Assembly (NCBI GenBank): GCA_022842725.1
Contig: JALHOZ010000014.1
Location: 37,987 to 101,986 of the forward strand
Length of the DNA: 64,000 bases
Reading direction: 5' to 3'
DNA from: Saprospiraceae bacterium
GTDB lineage: Bacteria; Bacteroidota; Bacteroidia; Chitinophagales; Saprospiraceae
This document shows, piece by piece, positions 9,801 through 21,057 of this stretch. Numbering within the stretch: position 1 is the stretch's first letter; each line of letters opens with the position of its first letter. The position numbers and the translations under genes were made by a program. Under the pieces are notes generated by a model that saw nothing but the letters and a program-made list of their open reading frames with translations, made no database searches and was not told the DNA's origin.

Positions 9801-12800
9801 CCAATGAAAAGTATATGCACCCGGTGTTGTCGTAGGAGGTAGGTTGGCAAATAATTTTAAGGTATCATTTTCACACAAACCAGATGAAAAAGATGGCATC
9901 AGTTCAAAGGGTTTGATACGTACCAATGCCGTACAGGAATCGCGGTTGCCCTGATCATCTTCGACGATTAGTAATGTCTGAACATCTGTGTTGACCAGAC
10001 TGCAATTGACAGTAGATGGCTCAATAAAAAACTTAAGGTCACTACAATCATCGCTGCTGTTGTTGTTGGTCAGATCAGGTGTCAGCATGGTTTCTTCAAT
10101 ACCTGAAGGGTGGATGCTTACAGCTGCATTTTTACAAAGCGCCACAGGTGGTGTGGTATCTTTGGCTAAAACTGAAAATGTACAGTTTGATTTATTCCCG
10201 TTGTTGTCACCGGTAAAAAATGATATTTCGGTTATCCCTTCGTTCAGAACAATGGGAGTGTTAAGTGCATTTTGCGGCACATTAATCAGTGTACTGTTGG
10301 TTGCTCCGGATAATTCATAAGCGTAGGCAAAATCATTATAAATCATGGTCAGCCGCAAAAAACTGATATCATCGGATGTTTGATTGGGCATCAGAGCGGC
10401 GCAAGGTGTGATACCGCCACCTGCAGCATTGGGCACCGCTGTAAAACTTATTTGCCCATTAAATATCCAATCATTAAACCGGGAAATATCTACAAAAAAA
10501 CTTGTTTGAACCAAACCACAACTGTCCACGCCTGTTCTTGTGTCCGAAGAACCGATAAACGTTCCGTCGGGTCCTATCAGATCAAAATATTTGTCAGGTG
10601 TATTATTATTTCCGTTAAATTCCAAAGTAAGCAAAACATCCTTATTGCTTCGTGTCACCGGTACGACGTTATTAAAAACAAATTGTTTGTTTCTCGCCAG
10701 ATGTTTGTTAGTGACATCATTATACACAAAAGTAATCAACGAAGCTTCCATTGAGGTCGGAACCCTGCGATTGAATATAAAATTTCCTCCGCAGGCATCG
10801 GAAGCTTCCAGATTGTCCAAAGAAAAAAGGAGGGTATCGGTACAGGTGGATGTCGGTAAAGAGATCGTCATATCCAAAGGACAGACGAAGTCCGGAGCGA
10901 TCTCATCACGTACTTCAATGGAGGTGGTACACACATTTTCATTGCCGGCACAATCTGAATATCTAAAGGTTATGGTGTGATTGCCGGGTTGGAACTGACC
11001 GCTGATGGTATCGCCTGGTCTTGCCGTAAAGGGATTTTCCTGATCCAGTTGGACTGTTGTAAACAACACATTGGTCACATCAATTTCAAAAGAAATATTG
11101 GTCTGAATGCTTCCACCACAAAACGGATTGATTTCTGCTCTCGGAATTCCCGGAACTTCATTGGATTCAAACCGAAGGGTAATAAATCCGTCAGACATCC
11201 ATGTGGTCAATCTGGACTGCGGGAGCGTCAATGTCATATCTATATCACCACATTCAGCGGTTGTATTCGGTGTTCGTCCGAGATTATTGTTGTCTTCATC
11301 AAAAATGGTAAAAAATTCCGTAAAGTCATTCATATCGACTCTTCTGAACCGTATCAATACATTTGCATCGGATAATGGCAATAAACCTGCCGGGTTAAAT
11401 GGCCCTATATTAAGGGTCACCGGAAGTACCCTGGAGTCCGGGTTGGATGGTTCCACGCCTATAATCGGGGCAGATACTACCCTGATGACCGGACTGTTTG
11501 ATTCTGTACAGTCATCTGCAACCGCAGGCACCACAAGGCTGTAATCCGCAGCACAAAAATCAGGAGCCACCTCTACCGCTAAGGTAGGTAGACAACCTGT
11601 TACCACGGGGGCAACCGTATCTGCCAGACCAAAATGAGCCGTCTCACGGATGATTTGACCACATGCGTCATGGTACACAAAATCCACACTTTCTCCCCTT
11701 AAAAATCCGGCGACCGGAGAAGGGCACTCCTGTGTATCAAAATTGCCCGGATGAATTCCCGGCCAGGTATTCGGATCATTGATATCGTAACTTCCGGGCA
11801 CAGCGACAAAAGAAAACAATTCGCCGCATGTTGACCTTGCGCTACTGTTGGCTCTTCTTGTCAGCCAATCGGCAAACAAAAGATCAAAATTTAAAACAGT
11901 CTGGCAGGTATACAACTCATCCGATGGTGGAACAATCCATTCAATCGGATCATTGACAATCTGAATCACCTGAACAAAACTGTCCCTGTTTTCGCAAACG
12001 TCCGAAAATCTGTACGTGTAAAAAGCCCGGTAATCACATGAGGGTTGTTCTATAGTTTTTTCAATAGTAAAATCCGTCACCGGAGAACAAATATCGCTGA
12101 CATTCGTATAAAAAATACTGTCAGGATGGTATAAACTACAGGTTGTCTGAATGGTATCTTCCGCAGTAAGTGATGGTGGAATGGTATCCGTTACAGTTAT
12201 TTTTTGCGTATGGGTATATTCATTGCCACAATTATCCCTTGCTCTCCAGGCCCGAAAAATATCATACCTGTAAAAAGAACAAAGAGCAGGGTCTGTACCT
12301 TTTTGGTTAATTTCCTGGAAATTTACCATAGGTTGTGCGGTGCATCCATCGAGGAAAACGACCGGTAAAACCGGAGGAACTTTATCACAGGACACCGTTA
12401 CATCTGAAGGAGGATTGACCGGAACAGGGGCCACGTCATCGGTTACCTGAAAAAAAGTAGTTCCGAAAGTGACTGTCTCGTTGCCACATTCATCTTCAAC
12501 CCAAAAATTGATATTCATCCTCCAGTTACATACTCCGTTGGGAATGGTCGGGTAAGGTCCGTTATTGATGGTACCGCCACCGGTTTGTATGATGGTGTTG
12601 CCCTGAGATATGCTATACTGAAATCGGGTCCATGTAAGTAAGTTGGAACAATCATCCGCTGCCTGGTAGCCTCCTTTGTTTCTGATCCACCGGATGAGGG
12701 TATCGCGAATCTCCGGTGTACAGGATATACTTACATTAGGAGGAACAACCAACGAAGGCCTTGTATTGTCAAAGGTAAAAAAACGTGCAGTTACCGGCGT

Positions 12801-13124
12801 ACTTCTGTTGCCTGAAGGATCGACAGCTGTAAAAGAGACGACAACATTTTTGGCATTGCCACAGAGGGTATCACTTGAATTGATAAAAATACTGACAACC
12901 TGGTTTAGGCTGAGGTTAGCTTCCCAAACAAACTGACCGGAATCATCCTGAGCCATAGCAAAAGCGGCATTGTTGTACCATAAGGTCAATGTCGACAATA
13001 TATTCGGGTTGTTGCTGCAGGCAAAGGAAGAATCTCTTGCCGGAGCCGTTATCATGGGTGGTGTGGTATCTTGAGCAAATGCTGAGAAGGGCAAAAAGAA
13101 GAGGATAAAACAAAGTTTTTTCAT
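6807..13124 (-). CDS. Large secreted adhesin-like protein with Ig-like repeats and CHU_C (gliding-motility type B) C-terminal domain
   Basis: About 2105 residues from the ATG at 13124 (MKKLCFILFFLPFSAFAQ, a clean signal peptide). The frame is open to 13211 but that start would bury the signal peptide. N-terminal third: HYR-like modules (repeated DTTPPMI, VTDDVAPV, CSNN-type cysteines). Middle, roughly 7330-9900 in DNA: nine or ten Ig/PKD-like repeats of about 80 residues, each with a CEG-type cysteine start and a YxWxxP core. A cadherin-like NDVYTIPF module follows, then the CHU_C domain (SIITPNEDGINDAF, FNEWGNEVF, GNPVPAGTYFYHLD). CHU_C proteins are exported by T9SS; SprB is the model. The adjacent porP/ompA genes support export and anchoring on the cell surface. 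Ligand unknown. Confidence 0.93.
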   Translation of the reverse strand: MKKLCFILFFLPFSAFAQDTTPPMITAPARDSSFACSNNPNILSTLTLWYNNAAFAMAQDDSGQFVWEANLSLNQVVSIFINSSDTLCGNAKNVVVSFTAVDPSGNRSTPVTARFFTFDNTRPSLVVPPNVSISCTPEIRDTLIRWIRNKGGYQAADDCSNLLTWTRFQYSISQGNTIIQTGGGTINNGPYPTIPNGVCNWRMNINFWVEDECGNETVTFGTTFFQVTDDVAPVPVNPPSDVTVSCDKVPPVLPVVFLDGCTAQPMVNFQEINQKGTDPALCSFYRYDIFRAWRARDNCGNEYTHTQKITVTDTIPPSLTAEDTIQTTCSLYHPDSIFYTNVSDICSPVTDFTIEKTIEQPSCDYRAFYTYRFSDVCENRDSFVQVIQIVNDPIEWIVPPSDELYTCQTVLNFDLLFADWLTRRANSSARSTCGELFSFVAVPGSYDINDPNTWPGIHPGNFDTQECPSPVAGFLRGESVDFVYHDACGQIIRETAHFGLADTVAPVVTGCLPTLAVEVAPDFCAADYSLVVPAVADDCTESNSPVIRVVSAPIIGVEPSNPDSRVLPVTLNIGPFNPAGLLPLSDANVLIRFRRVDMNDFTEFFTIFDEDNNNLGRTPNTTAECGDIDMTLTLPQSRLTTWMSDGFITLRFESNEVPGIPRAEINPFCGGSIQTNISFEIDVTNVLFTTVQLDQENPFTARPGDTISGQFQPGNHTITFRYSDCAGNENVCTTSIEVRDEIAPDFVCPLDMTISLPTSTCTDTLLFSLDNLEASDACGGNFIFNRRVPTSMEASLITFVYNDVTNKHLARNKQFVFNNVVPVTRSNKDVLLTLEFNGNNNTPDKYFDLIGPDGTFIGSSDTRTGVDSCGLVQTSFFVDISRFNDWIFNGQISFTAVPNAAGGGITPCAALMPNQTSDDISFLRLTMIYNDFAYAYELSGATNSTLINVPQNALNTPIVLNEGITEISFFTGDNNGNKSNCTFSVLAKDTTPPVALCKNAAVSIHPSGIEETMLTPDLTNNNSSDDCSDLKFFIEPSTVNCSLVNTDVQTLLIVEDDQGNRDSCTALVRIKPFELMPSFSSGLCENDTLKLFANLPPTTTPGAYTFHWKGPGNFEFFTENPTIPNVNESYSGLYSVTVTGFNMCITEGSIFVNIQPLTKPVLTASTESLCEGEEVILNTTQFTGNITYDWYEGIAPTGVKIASTSVPNLVLSPLGGVHFYYIIASGEDCTSSPSNLLKVTVISRPVAMIQQVFYSVCEGETITFNSTNTGNDLSYVWSGPGYSSTLKNPPSITNVGIQNQGTYTLVVSRSGCDSDTAKANVIILESPVKPVISSALVFCEGATFSLLVSNNNTGEKYEWYQNGVLRFTTNENSLVIPNVQTGFEGNWTVVVTKGSCSSPPSDIRSIAIDNLLEIGVINSGPICEGDSVQLQATFVPNASYTWQSPDNNQTLPGIHNPKVPAKAGFYSVTITTPTGCRNNAGTVVVVITPPVITALSSDVLPCMNSSRPIRFSPSVFPMDNSYTYEYSSASGFTSNVANAVLNNPMQKDTGLYTLIVYKDGCPSLPFTIPVRFYMTPATPEISGEDFYCSGQEIILENNVPVSGSDIQYTWNTPSLGQVLTDDATISLGLANTTLNGSYTVSVEANGCISALSPPFEVEVRPTPAKPLLRANSPVCFGETLFLESDFADALYRWTGPDNFVSDISMPQIPAAEKKHEGWYVLYLEKNGCFSQKDSVFVTVNESIQVPVVTGQRYFLCKQPGSFVEICIDPNSFVTGDQLYLINAQTLDTITSFNNPCIQIDGSMPGLFTGTNLVYVVTKKGNCFSSPSNVVIIELDDVPQFFAGTTQGNDIRVCESAIVDLMANHGPPVLDVQWLSTDPTVFFTNPNGQNTTLSGLKNGVNTIFLFYSYRGCVSYSSDTIRVLVEGGPTAENDVYTIPFFSNEILDITDNDETEGDFVLRIITPPANGTVTIENGSVVFEPDVSTTGELTFVYEICSVLCPDFCSRATVTLTIDTEIDCRPPSIITPNEDGINDAFIVPCLYNNQFPGHRLVIFNEWGNEVFSATDYTNDWKGLYNGNPVPAGTYFYHLDLANGNKPLSGFLIIQR

Positions 13125-13248
13125 GGAAAAAATCCATAAAGAAACACTTTTATCCTTTCGGACAAAAGTCACAGGGGGCAATAATGTGACATGTTCTGTT
13201 TGTGTCATCAATAATTCTCAGGTTTTAGTGATCGCCGCAAACCGGATA

Positions 13249-13256
13249 CAAAAGTA
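13249..13256 (-). promoter_or_regulatory. -7 box for the CHU_C adhesin operon
   Basis: On the minus strand the sequence reads TACTTTTG, matching the Bacteroidota -7 consensus TAnnTTTG. No TTG is seen 19-21 bases upstream, so the -33 element is absent or degenerate. It would give a leader of roughly 120 bases to the start at 13124. Confidence 0.45.
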
Positions 13257-13335
13257 CACATTTTTTTTTGACCGTGATAGAAAAAAAGAATATAACGATG
13301 CAAATGACAGAATGTGAAGAAAGACAAATCCCTGA

Positions 13336-15006
<1,671 letters not shown>

Positions 15007-15123
15007 TTTAAGTGTCAGGTGTCATTTAACATATAGAAGACCGGCCGAAAAGATGCCAAATCTTGCACCAATCCACCAAAATGAATCATCTGAAAATCTA
15101 AGATAAAAATTTAATTTCAGTTT

Positions 15124-16554
15124 TTACCTGAAAGATTCAGGATAAGTCATCATATCGATATTCCACAATGGTTCGATGACTAAAAAAACATAAACGGCTA
15201 TCAATATTACTGAGATAATATTCAACCATAGCCCGACCCGAATCATATCCTTCATCGACATATGCCCGCTTCCGAATACGATGGCATTGGGCGGTGTAGC
15301 TACCGGAAGCATAAAAGCACAGGATGCAGCTAAGGTGACAACGGTCAGAATCGGGAAAGGATGAACGTTCATGGCCAAAGCAACACCGGCCATCACCGGC
15401 ATAAAGACCGAAGCTGTAGCGACATTGGATGTAACTTCTGTAAGAAAATTAACAATAAGGCTGACAATAAGGAGAACTACCAAATATGGCAGTACCTGTA
15501 GTACAGTCAGATTTTCGCCAAACCAGGCCGCCAAACCGGATTCCTGAAAAGCTTTAGCTATAGCTAAACCTCCACCAAAAAGCAAAACGATACCCCAGGG
15601 CAGATTTTTGGCAGTATCCCAATCCATGATTTTATGTTGCCTGTCCCTTGCCGGCATAATAAACAATAATAAAGCACCGAATAAGGCAATCATAGTGTCA
15701 TTTACGGCCGGCAACCATGGTTTAATTAGCAATGGACTAAAAATCCATCCGAAAACAACCAATAAAAACACGATCAATACCCTTTTTTCTTCATAACCAA
15801 AAGGGTCTATTTTGATTTCATCCAGTGATATCAAAAGTTTTCCGGGTTTAAATACATATATCAGCACAAACCAGGCAATAAAAAGTAAAACCACACTGAT
15901 AGGAAAACCAAAAATAAACCAGTCGTAAAAAGAAATATTCACCCCATAACTTTTTTCCACCATACCGGATAAAACCAGATTGGTCGGCGTGCCGATCAGA
16001 GTAGCCATTCCTCCGATAGAACAGGCATAAGCCACCCCAAGCATCAAAGCTTTGCTGAATCCTGCCGATGTTTTGTCTTTTAACCGGGAAATAATCGACT
16101 CCGCAATCGGCAGCATCATCAAAGCTGTTGCCGTATTGCTGATCCACATGGACAAGACAAAACAAGCGATCATAAACCCCAAAATAATTTTATGGAGATT
16201 GGTGCCGATACCAACCAATAATATTTTGGCAATTCTGATGTGAAGTTTCCATTTCTCCAAAGCCAGGGCGATGATAAATCCACCGACATACAACCAGATG
16301 AGTTTGTCAGAGTATGCATTGGTCGCTTCATCCATACTCAGCACAGAAAATACCGGAAATATAATCATCGGTATCAAAGAAGTCACCGGAATCGGAATGG
16401 CTTCCGTCACCCACCAATAAGCCACCCAGACCGTTATCCCCAGGGTATAGGCTGCCTCCTGATTCATATCAACCTGAACACCTATATAGGAAAATAAAAA
16501 CATCAGGACCGGCCCCAGAATGATGTGAATACTATATTTTAGCATGACAATCAA
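15124..16554 (-). CDS. SLC13/DASS-family sodium:dicarboxylate/sulfate symporter
   Basis: 476 residues, highly hydrophobic, with about eleven to twelve membrane segments and the two DASS signature regions. The first is WISNTATALMMLPIAESI near residue 135, with the SNT motif that binds Na+ and substrate. The second is TEVTSNVATASVFMPVMAG near 375, the matching SNV-type motif, followed by a PVATPPNAIVFGSG loop. DASS proteins import di- or tricarboxylates or sulfate using Na+. Substrate cannot be told from sequence; the P-N-A-I context favours dicarboxylates. ATG at 16554 or at 16545 (MLKYS) are both possible starts. Single gene, divergent from the PorE-like gene with a 250-bp AT-rich gap. Confidence 0.9.
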   Translation of the reverse strand: MIVMLKYSIHIILGPVLMFLFSYIGVQVDMNQEAAYTLGITVWVAYWWVTEAIPIPVTSLIPMIIFPVFSVLSMDEATNAYSDKLIWLYVGGFIIALALEKWKLHIRIAKILLVGIGTNLHKIILGFMIACFVLSMWISNTATALMMLPIAESIISRLKDKTSAGFSKALMLGVAYACSIGGMATLIGTPTNLVLSGMVEKSYGVNISFYDWFIFGFPISVVLLFIAWFVLIYVFKPGKLLISLDEIKIDPFGYEEKRVLIVFLLVVFGWIFSPLLIKPWLPAVNDTMIALFGALLLFIMPARDRQHKIMDWDTAKNLPWGIVLLFGGGLAIAKAFQESGLAAWFGENLTVLQVLPYLVVLLIVSLIVNFLTEVTSNVATASVFMPVMAGVALAMNVHPFPILTVVTLAASCAFMLPVATPPNAIVFGSGHMSMKDMIRVGLWLNIISVILIAVYVFLVIEPLWNIDMMTYPESFR

Positions 16555-16804
16555 TTGATTTTATATTACAGAATGCAAACATACGATATTTATAAAAAAT
16601 AATCTGGAACCTGATTATAATTTGTTAAACATCTTGAAAACACTTGCAAATATTTCAGTTTACTATTTTTAAAATAAATGTCTCTTTCAATTACATAATA
16701 CTATCTGAAATATCAAAACATGCTGCCGCATTTTTGTGTTATTGAAAGGTAAGTTTGTCAATAACTGTAAAAAGTTTGGTAAACACAATATAAAAGTTTT
16801 TTTT

Positions 16805-18805
16805 ATGGTAAAAACCGGTAAAGTTTTTTTTCAGCTCCTTTTTGTTTGGGTCATCATGTCCCATTCAGTTTCCTGTTCATTTACCAAAAAAGTAAAAACA
16901 GGAGATATGGCTTTTGAATTAAAACAATATGCTGTTGCTATCGACTTGTTTTTGGAGGAAATAGAAAACATCAACAATCCGACACAGAAAGCAAGAACAG
17001 CTTTTTTATTAGGAAGATCGTACGAAAAAATATTGGATTATGCGTCCGCTGCTGAATGGTACGGTCAGGCAAAATCTCTGTCTTACGGTGCTGAAGCTAC
17101 CAAACAGCTTGCTCTGATGCTCAAACAACAGGAAAAATATACAGAATCCATCAAACTTTGGGAAGAACTTAAGTCCGTTCCCGAGATCCGGGTCGAAGCC
17201 GACCGGGAATTTCTCATTTGCAAAGAAGCCATGCGGTGGAAGGCAGATCCCGAACCTATGGTCATTGAAAAATGTATAGAATCATCCTCCTTTTCCCATT
17301 ATGCTCCCGTTATTTATCGGGACCAATATTTGCTTGTCACTTCTGATCGTCAGGAAGCTACCGGAAAGTCTTTGTATGCCTGGACCGGTCAAAAATATTC
17401 GGACTTGTTTTTATTTTCAAAAAACGGAAATTATCTCACACCCTTTGATCCTGTCATTAACACTGAACACAACGAAGGAACTCCGGTGTTTACCAAAAAT
17501 TTCCTGACCATGTACTTTACCAGATGTCAGCGGGATAATAATGAAAATGATGATTGTAAAATCATGATAAGCTATCTGGAAGACGGTGCCTGGTCAGAAC
17601 CCGAAACGTTACCCTTCACCAAACCTAACGTTCAGTATGGCCATCCTGCTCTTCTTGAAAACGACAGTATTCTTGTTTTTGCATCCGATATCGAAAGTCC
17701 GGGAGGCAACTCTGATCTTTACTATACCGAATTATTTGAAGACGGAAGTTGGGCAGATCCTGAAAAAATGCCGGCAACCATCAATACCAACGGAAATGAA
17801 AAATTTCCTGTAGCTGATGGCGATACGCTGTATTTCAGTTCAGACTACCTGCCAGGCATGGGAGGATATGACATCTTCAAAACGTTTCTGAACAAAGAAA
17901 GAAAATGGGCGGCCCCTATTAATATGAAGTATCCGATCAACTCCGGAGGAGATGACTTTTCATTTGTGCTGGACAAAACGTTCAGGACCGATGCCAACAA
18001 AACGGGAAGGGGATATTTTACTTCATCCCGTTCTCAAAAAGGTATTGATGAAGTATTTGTTTATACCCGTTTAAAAAAAGAAAAGGTCCAGCAAAAAGAC
18101 AAATTACCTGATCCTCCGGTTTCTTATTTTGTGAGTGGAAAAACCTATGCTGAAATTTTCAAAAATGATGATCCCAAAGAAGCAACGATGGAAAATAGTT
18201 TGCTCCCTGACTCGAAGGTTCAGCTTTTTGACCAGAATGAAATATTAATAGCTGAAACAAGAAGTTCTTCTACATCGGTTTACTTTTTTGAAGTCGAGAA
18301 AAATAAGTCCTATACCTTAAAAGCAATTAAACAAAACTATCTGACTGCTTCAGAATCCATCTTTATCACAGAAACAAAACCTAAAGAAGGAGAATTTACC
18401 GTCACTCAAAACCTGCATCTTGTTCTTTCCAAAATCTATCCTGACCAGGAAATTATCCTTGAAAACATCTATTATGAATATGACAAATGGGATTTGACAA
18501 AAGAAGCCTACCCTACCCTCGAAAAACTTGCCAACATGATGGTCGCCAACCCGGGCATTCAAATCCGGTTAAATTCGCATACAGATTGTCGGGGTGAAGA
18601 TGATTACAATATAGAGCTTTCGCAAAAAAGAGCACAATCTGTGGTCGATTTTCTGATTTCAAAAGGAATCAAAGAAAGCAGACTGACACCGGTTGGTTAC
18701 GGTGAAACCAAACTTTATGATTTGTGCCCTTGTGAAAGTTGTTCCGAAGCCCAACATCAAAAAAACAGAAGAACCACGTTTACCATTGTAGCGTTTGGGA
18801 AATAA
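16805..18805 (+). CDS. PorE-like T9SS lipoprotein: TPR, PD40 propeller, CRD, OmpA domain
   Basis: About 666 residues from the ATG at 16805 (MVKTGKVFFQ), which places a lipoprotein signal with lipobox SVSC at the right distance; the open frame from 16736 adds an implausible leader. Domain order: N-terminal TPR-like helices (AFELKQYAVAIDLFLEE), PD40 propeller blades (LVFASDIESPGGNSDLYYT, LYFSSDYLPGMGGYDIFKT), a carboxypeptidase-regulatory-like beta domain, and a C-terminal OmpA domain (NSHTDCRGEDDYNIELSQKR, KNRRTTF). This order and length match PorE of Porphyromonas, which links the T9SS core to peptidoglycan. Other OmpA/PD40 lipoproteins share parts, so PorE itself is likely but not proven. 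It is not next to other por genes. Confidence 0.82.
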   Translation: MVKTGKVFFQLLFVWVIMSHSVSCSFTKKVKTGDMAFELKQYAVAIDLFLEEIENINNPTQKARTAFLLGRSYEKILDYASAAEWYGQAKSLSYGAEATKQLALMLKQQEKYTESIKLWEELKSVPEIRVEADREFLICKEAMRWKADPEPMVIEKCIESSSFSHYAPVIYRDQYLLVTSDRQEATGKSLYAWTGQKYSDLFLFSKNGNYLTPFDPVINTEHNEGTPVFTKNFLTMYFTRCQRDNNENDDCKIMISYLEDGAWSEPETLPFTKPNVQYGHPALLENDSILVFASDIESPGGNSDLYYTELFEDGSWADPEKMPATINTNGNEKFPVADGDTLYFSSDYLPGMGGYDIFKTFLNKERKWAAPINMKYPINSGGDDFSFVLDKTFRTDANKTGRGYFTSSRSQKGIDEVFVYTRLKKEKVQQKDKLPDPPVSYFVSGKTYAEIFKNDDPKEATMENSLLPDSKVQLFDQNEILIAETRSSSTSVYFFEVEKNKSYTLKAIKQNYLTASESIFITETKPKEGEFTVTQNLHLVLSKIYPDQEIILENIYYEYDKWDLTKEAYPTLEKLANMMVANPGIQIRLNSHTDCRGEDDYNIELSQKRAQSVVDFLISKGIKESRLTPVGYGETKLYDLCPCESCSEAQHQKNRRTTFTIVAFGK

Positions 18806-18813
18806 ATAATTCA

Positions 18814-19656
18814 CTATCTACCTGATTTTTCCGCAAAAATAATTCTGTCCATGCCTTGTAAATCTTTGATGATCTCAATGTTTACCAATCCCGCTTTTTC
18901 AAAAACGGATCGGGTCTCCAAACCACGGAAAGCATTGATCTCTGCCAGGACCATACATGGGTGCGACCTTGACGATACAAATCGTGCGATGGTCTCATAA
19001 AATTCCATTGGATGATGGTTTACAAAAAGAGCCTGACCGGGTTCGTGAAGCAACGTGGAAGCAGACATGTGGTCTTTTTCAGCCACATCAATATAGGGAG
19101 GATTGCTGACGATGAGGTCATAGTCCGGCAAAGCAGCTACCATCTCCTCCTGTAAAAAATCTATTTGCAAAAAGCATACATTTTTACAATCAAACGTATT
19201 GCGGTTTTTCTCCGCCACCATCAGGGCTTCGGCACTAATATCGATGCCTGTAATGTTCCAACCGGGTCTTTCGATGCCCAGGGTGACAGCGATGGCACCA
19301 CTGCCCGTTCCAATGTCTAAAACAGAATGGATATTTTTGTTTTTTGTCTTTTGTAAAATGTTGTACACCAACTCCTCTGTTTCAGGTCGGGGAATCAAAA
19401 CCCTTTCATCTACGTAAAAGTCTCTTCCGTAAAAGTTTACCTTTCGGGAAATATATTGCCAGGGTATGTGTTGACGTACTTTGTCAATAACTTCTTCTAT
19501 TTTTATTACAAAATCATTTCCATTAAGGTCATCGGACTCCTTCATCGGAAAAGCCAGATCTTCCCACAAATATTTGGTGATGGTAGCAGCCTCCTTGTCG
19601 TCTATACCACTTTCCACCAAGGAGTTAGTAAGCTTTTGGTAATACATATTTATCAT
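18814..19656 (-). CDS. prmC: Peptide chain release factor N5-glutamine methyltransferase
   Basis: 280 residues. PrmC methylates the glutamine of the GGQ motif in release factors RF1 and RF2, using SAM, in the cytoplasm. Seen here: an N-terminal helical domain with PWQYISRKVNFYGRDF, then the family hallmark RVLIPRPETEELV. The SAM-binding loop DIGTGSGAIA lies near residue 117 and the catalytic NPPY motif (VSNPPYIDV) near residue 183. Length is as expected. The ATG overlaps the stop of the upstream flippase gene by 4 bp; a second ATG three codons in is also possible. Its 3' end converges with the PorE-like gene 8 bp away. Confidence 0.95.
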   Translation of the reverse strand: MINMYYQKLTNSLVESGIDDKEAATITKYLWEDLAFPMKESDDLNGNDFVIKIEEVIDKVRQHIPWQYISRKVNFYGRDFYVDERVLIPRPETEELVYNILQKTKNKNIHSVLDIGTGSGAIAVTLGIERPGWNITGIDISAEALMVAEKNRNTFDCKNVCFLQIDFLQEEMVAALPDYDLIVSNPPYIDVAEKDHMSASTLLHEPGQALFVNHHPMEFYETIARFVSSRSHPCMVLAEINAFRGLETRSVFEKAGLVNIEIIKDLQGMDRIIFAEKSGR

Positions 19657-20957
19657 ACAAAAACTTTACAAATATAAAATGAAAGAAATGCCAACACCTG
19701 ATAAAAGACCCACCAGGGTACGTGTATCAAATCCTTCAAACTGATCTGAAAATGACGGTGTATGACGACCAACATTATACATTTATGCAGATAGTAAGAA
19801 AAAACAGTAGCCCAAACCAAACCATAAAGGCCCCAGATTTGAACCCACCAATACGACAATATGATGTTGGAAATGATTTCAACCAAACCGATCCAAAACA
19901 CCCAGTTTTGTTTGCCAAAAGCCAGTAAAACACTGTGAGGCAGCAATATACGCGAGCCTAAAATCAAAAGATACATATTAAAAATCAGCGCCGAATCCAA
20001 AAAACTGTCATTGTACACCAAAACAAATAATGGTTTACTCAGCCATATCAACAAGATGGAAACCGGAAATAACAAATGCATGTGTCGGGTCGCTTTATGT
20101 TTTAAAACGGTCAAGTCCCTTTTTTGGGTGATCAGTGGTATCAATGCAATACTAAGAGAATGCATCAGCAACGATGACAAAGGAAATTCTCTCGCTCCGT
20201 ACTTGTAAATGGCAAAAGTCTGTGCGTCAAAAAAATGTCTGACAAATAAACCATCCGTAATGTCCATTGCCAAACCCGTCAACGCTATCAGAAAAAAAGG
20301 TATGGCGTACCTGAAATACGAAAACCAGGCAGCCATTTGTATAGAAACTGACCATCCGGAAAAATGCACCAAACCAAACAATATTTTCAGAAAAGAAACA
20401 AAAATCAAAGCCAACATCAATGCTTTTATATCAGCAAACCACCACAAACTCAGACCAATACTAACAAAATAGATCAATGTGGATACAAAAGCATAGTATG
20501 TCAATAATGTTGCCTTTTTGGTGAGCAGAAGGATTGTTTCCGGAATGTTGGCTAAGGACTGAAAAACCAAAAACAAACAAGCCAATAAAATAAGGTCAGA
20601 TGGTAAAACCGCCTGATTAATATAAAAAACTGAATGGTCAAAAACCATTACAAAACCTACAGACAAAATGGCAAGCACAAAAGATGTCAACCAGCCAAAA
20701 AAAAGCACCTGCTGTTTGTCAGGCGAATTTTCGTAAGAAGAAATAGTAGCATCACGCAAGCCGCTGATCCAAAATTGGGATACCAGGACCATGGAAAACA
20801 TCAACCATTCGTATATTCCGATATCTTCTAATGAAAGTCCAAACTTAACCAATAAAATACTCAGAAACAGATTCTGAACATATCTGGCTATGTGGGCAAA
20901 CTGGTAAGCCGTCACCACATCAGAAAAAACTTTGTATATCAAACCGGAAAACAACAA
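19653..20957 (-). CDS. Oligosaccharide flippase (Wzx/MATE-like)
   Basis: 434 residues with about twelve membrane helices and few charged residues outside loops, as in polysaccharide-export flippases of the MVF superfamily that move lipid-linked sugars across the inner membrane. Family-like stretches include GLRDATISSYENSPD after helix 2 and AIYKYGAREFPLSSLL in the middle. No glycosyltransferases are nearby, so the sugar substrate is open. No ATG is in frame near the 5' end; translation probably starts at one of two consecutive TTG codons at 20957/20954. It is translationally coupled to prmC by an ATGA overlap. Confidence 0.8.
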   Translation of the reverse strand: MLFSGLIYKVFSDVVTAYQFAHIARYVQNLFLSILLVKFGLSLEDIGIYEWLMFSMVLVSQFWISGLRDATISSYENSPDKQQVLFFGWLTSFVLAILSVGFVMVFDHSVFYINQAVLPSDLILLACLFLVFQSLANIPETILLLTKKATLLTYYAFVSTLIYFVSIGLSLWWFADIKALMLALIFVSFLKILFGLVHFSGWSVSIQMAAWFSYFRYAIPFFLIALTGLAMDITDGLFVRHFFDAQTFAIYKYGAREFPLSSLLMHSLSIALIPLITQKRDLTVLKHKATRHMHLLFPVSILLIWLSKPLFVLVYNDSFLDSALIFNMYLLILGSRILLPHSVLLAFGKQNWVFWIGLVEIISNIILSYWWVQIWGLYGLVWATVFSYYLHKCIMLVVIHRHFQISLKDLIHVPWWVFYQVLAFLSFYICKVFV

Positions 20958-21057
20958 ACTAAAAAAATGTATTTTGCATGTAAAGGTACAAACTAACGTA
21001 AAAATCAGGTATTATTAGTCGATTTTCATATTTTTTGCAAAATCAGGCAAAGCTTTA

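Noticed and set aside
10540..10980. Long antisense frames inside the two giant genes and other coding regions
   Set aside because: They lie opposite clear domain-bearing genes, have no recognisable domains or promoters, and are expected shadows.
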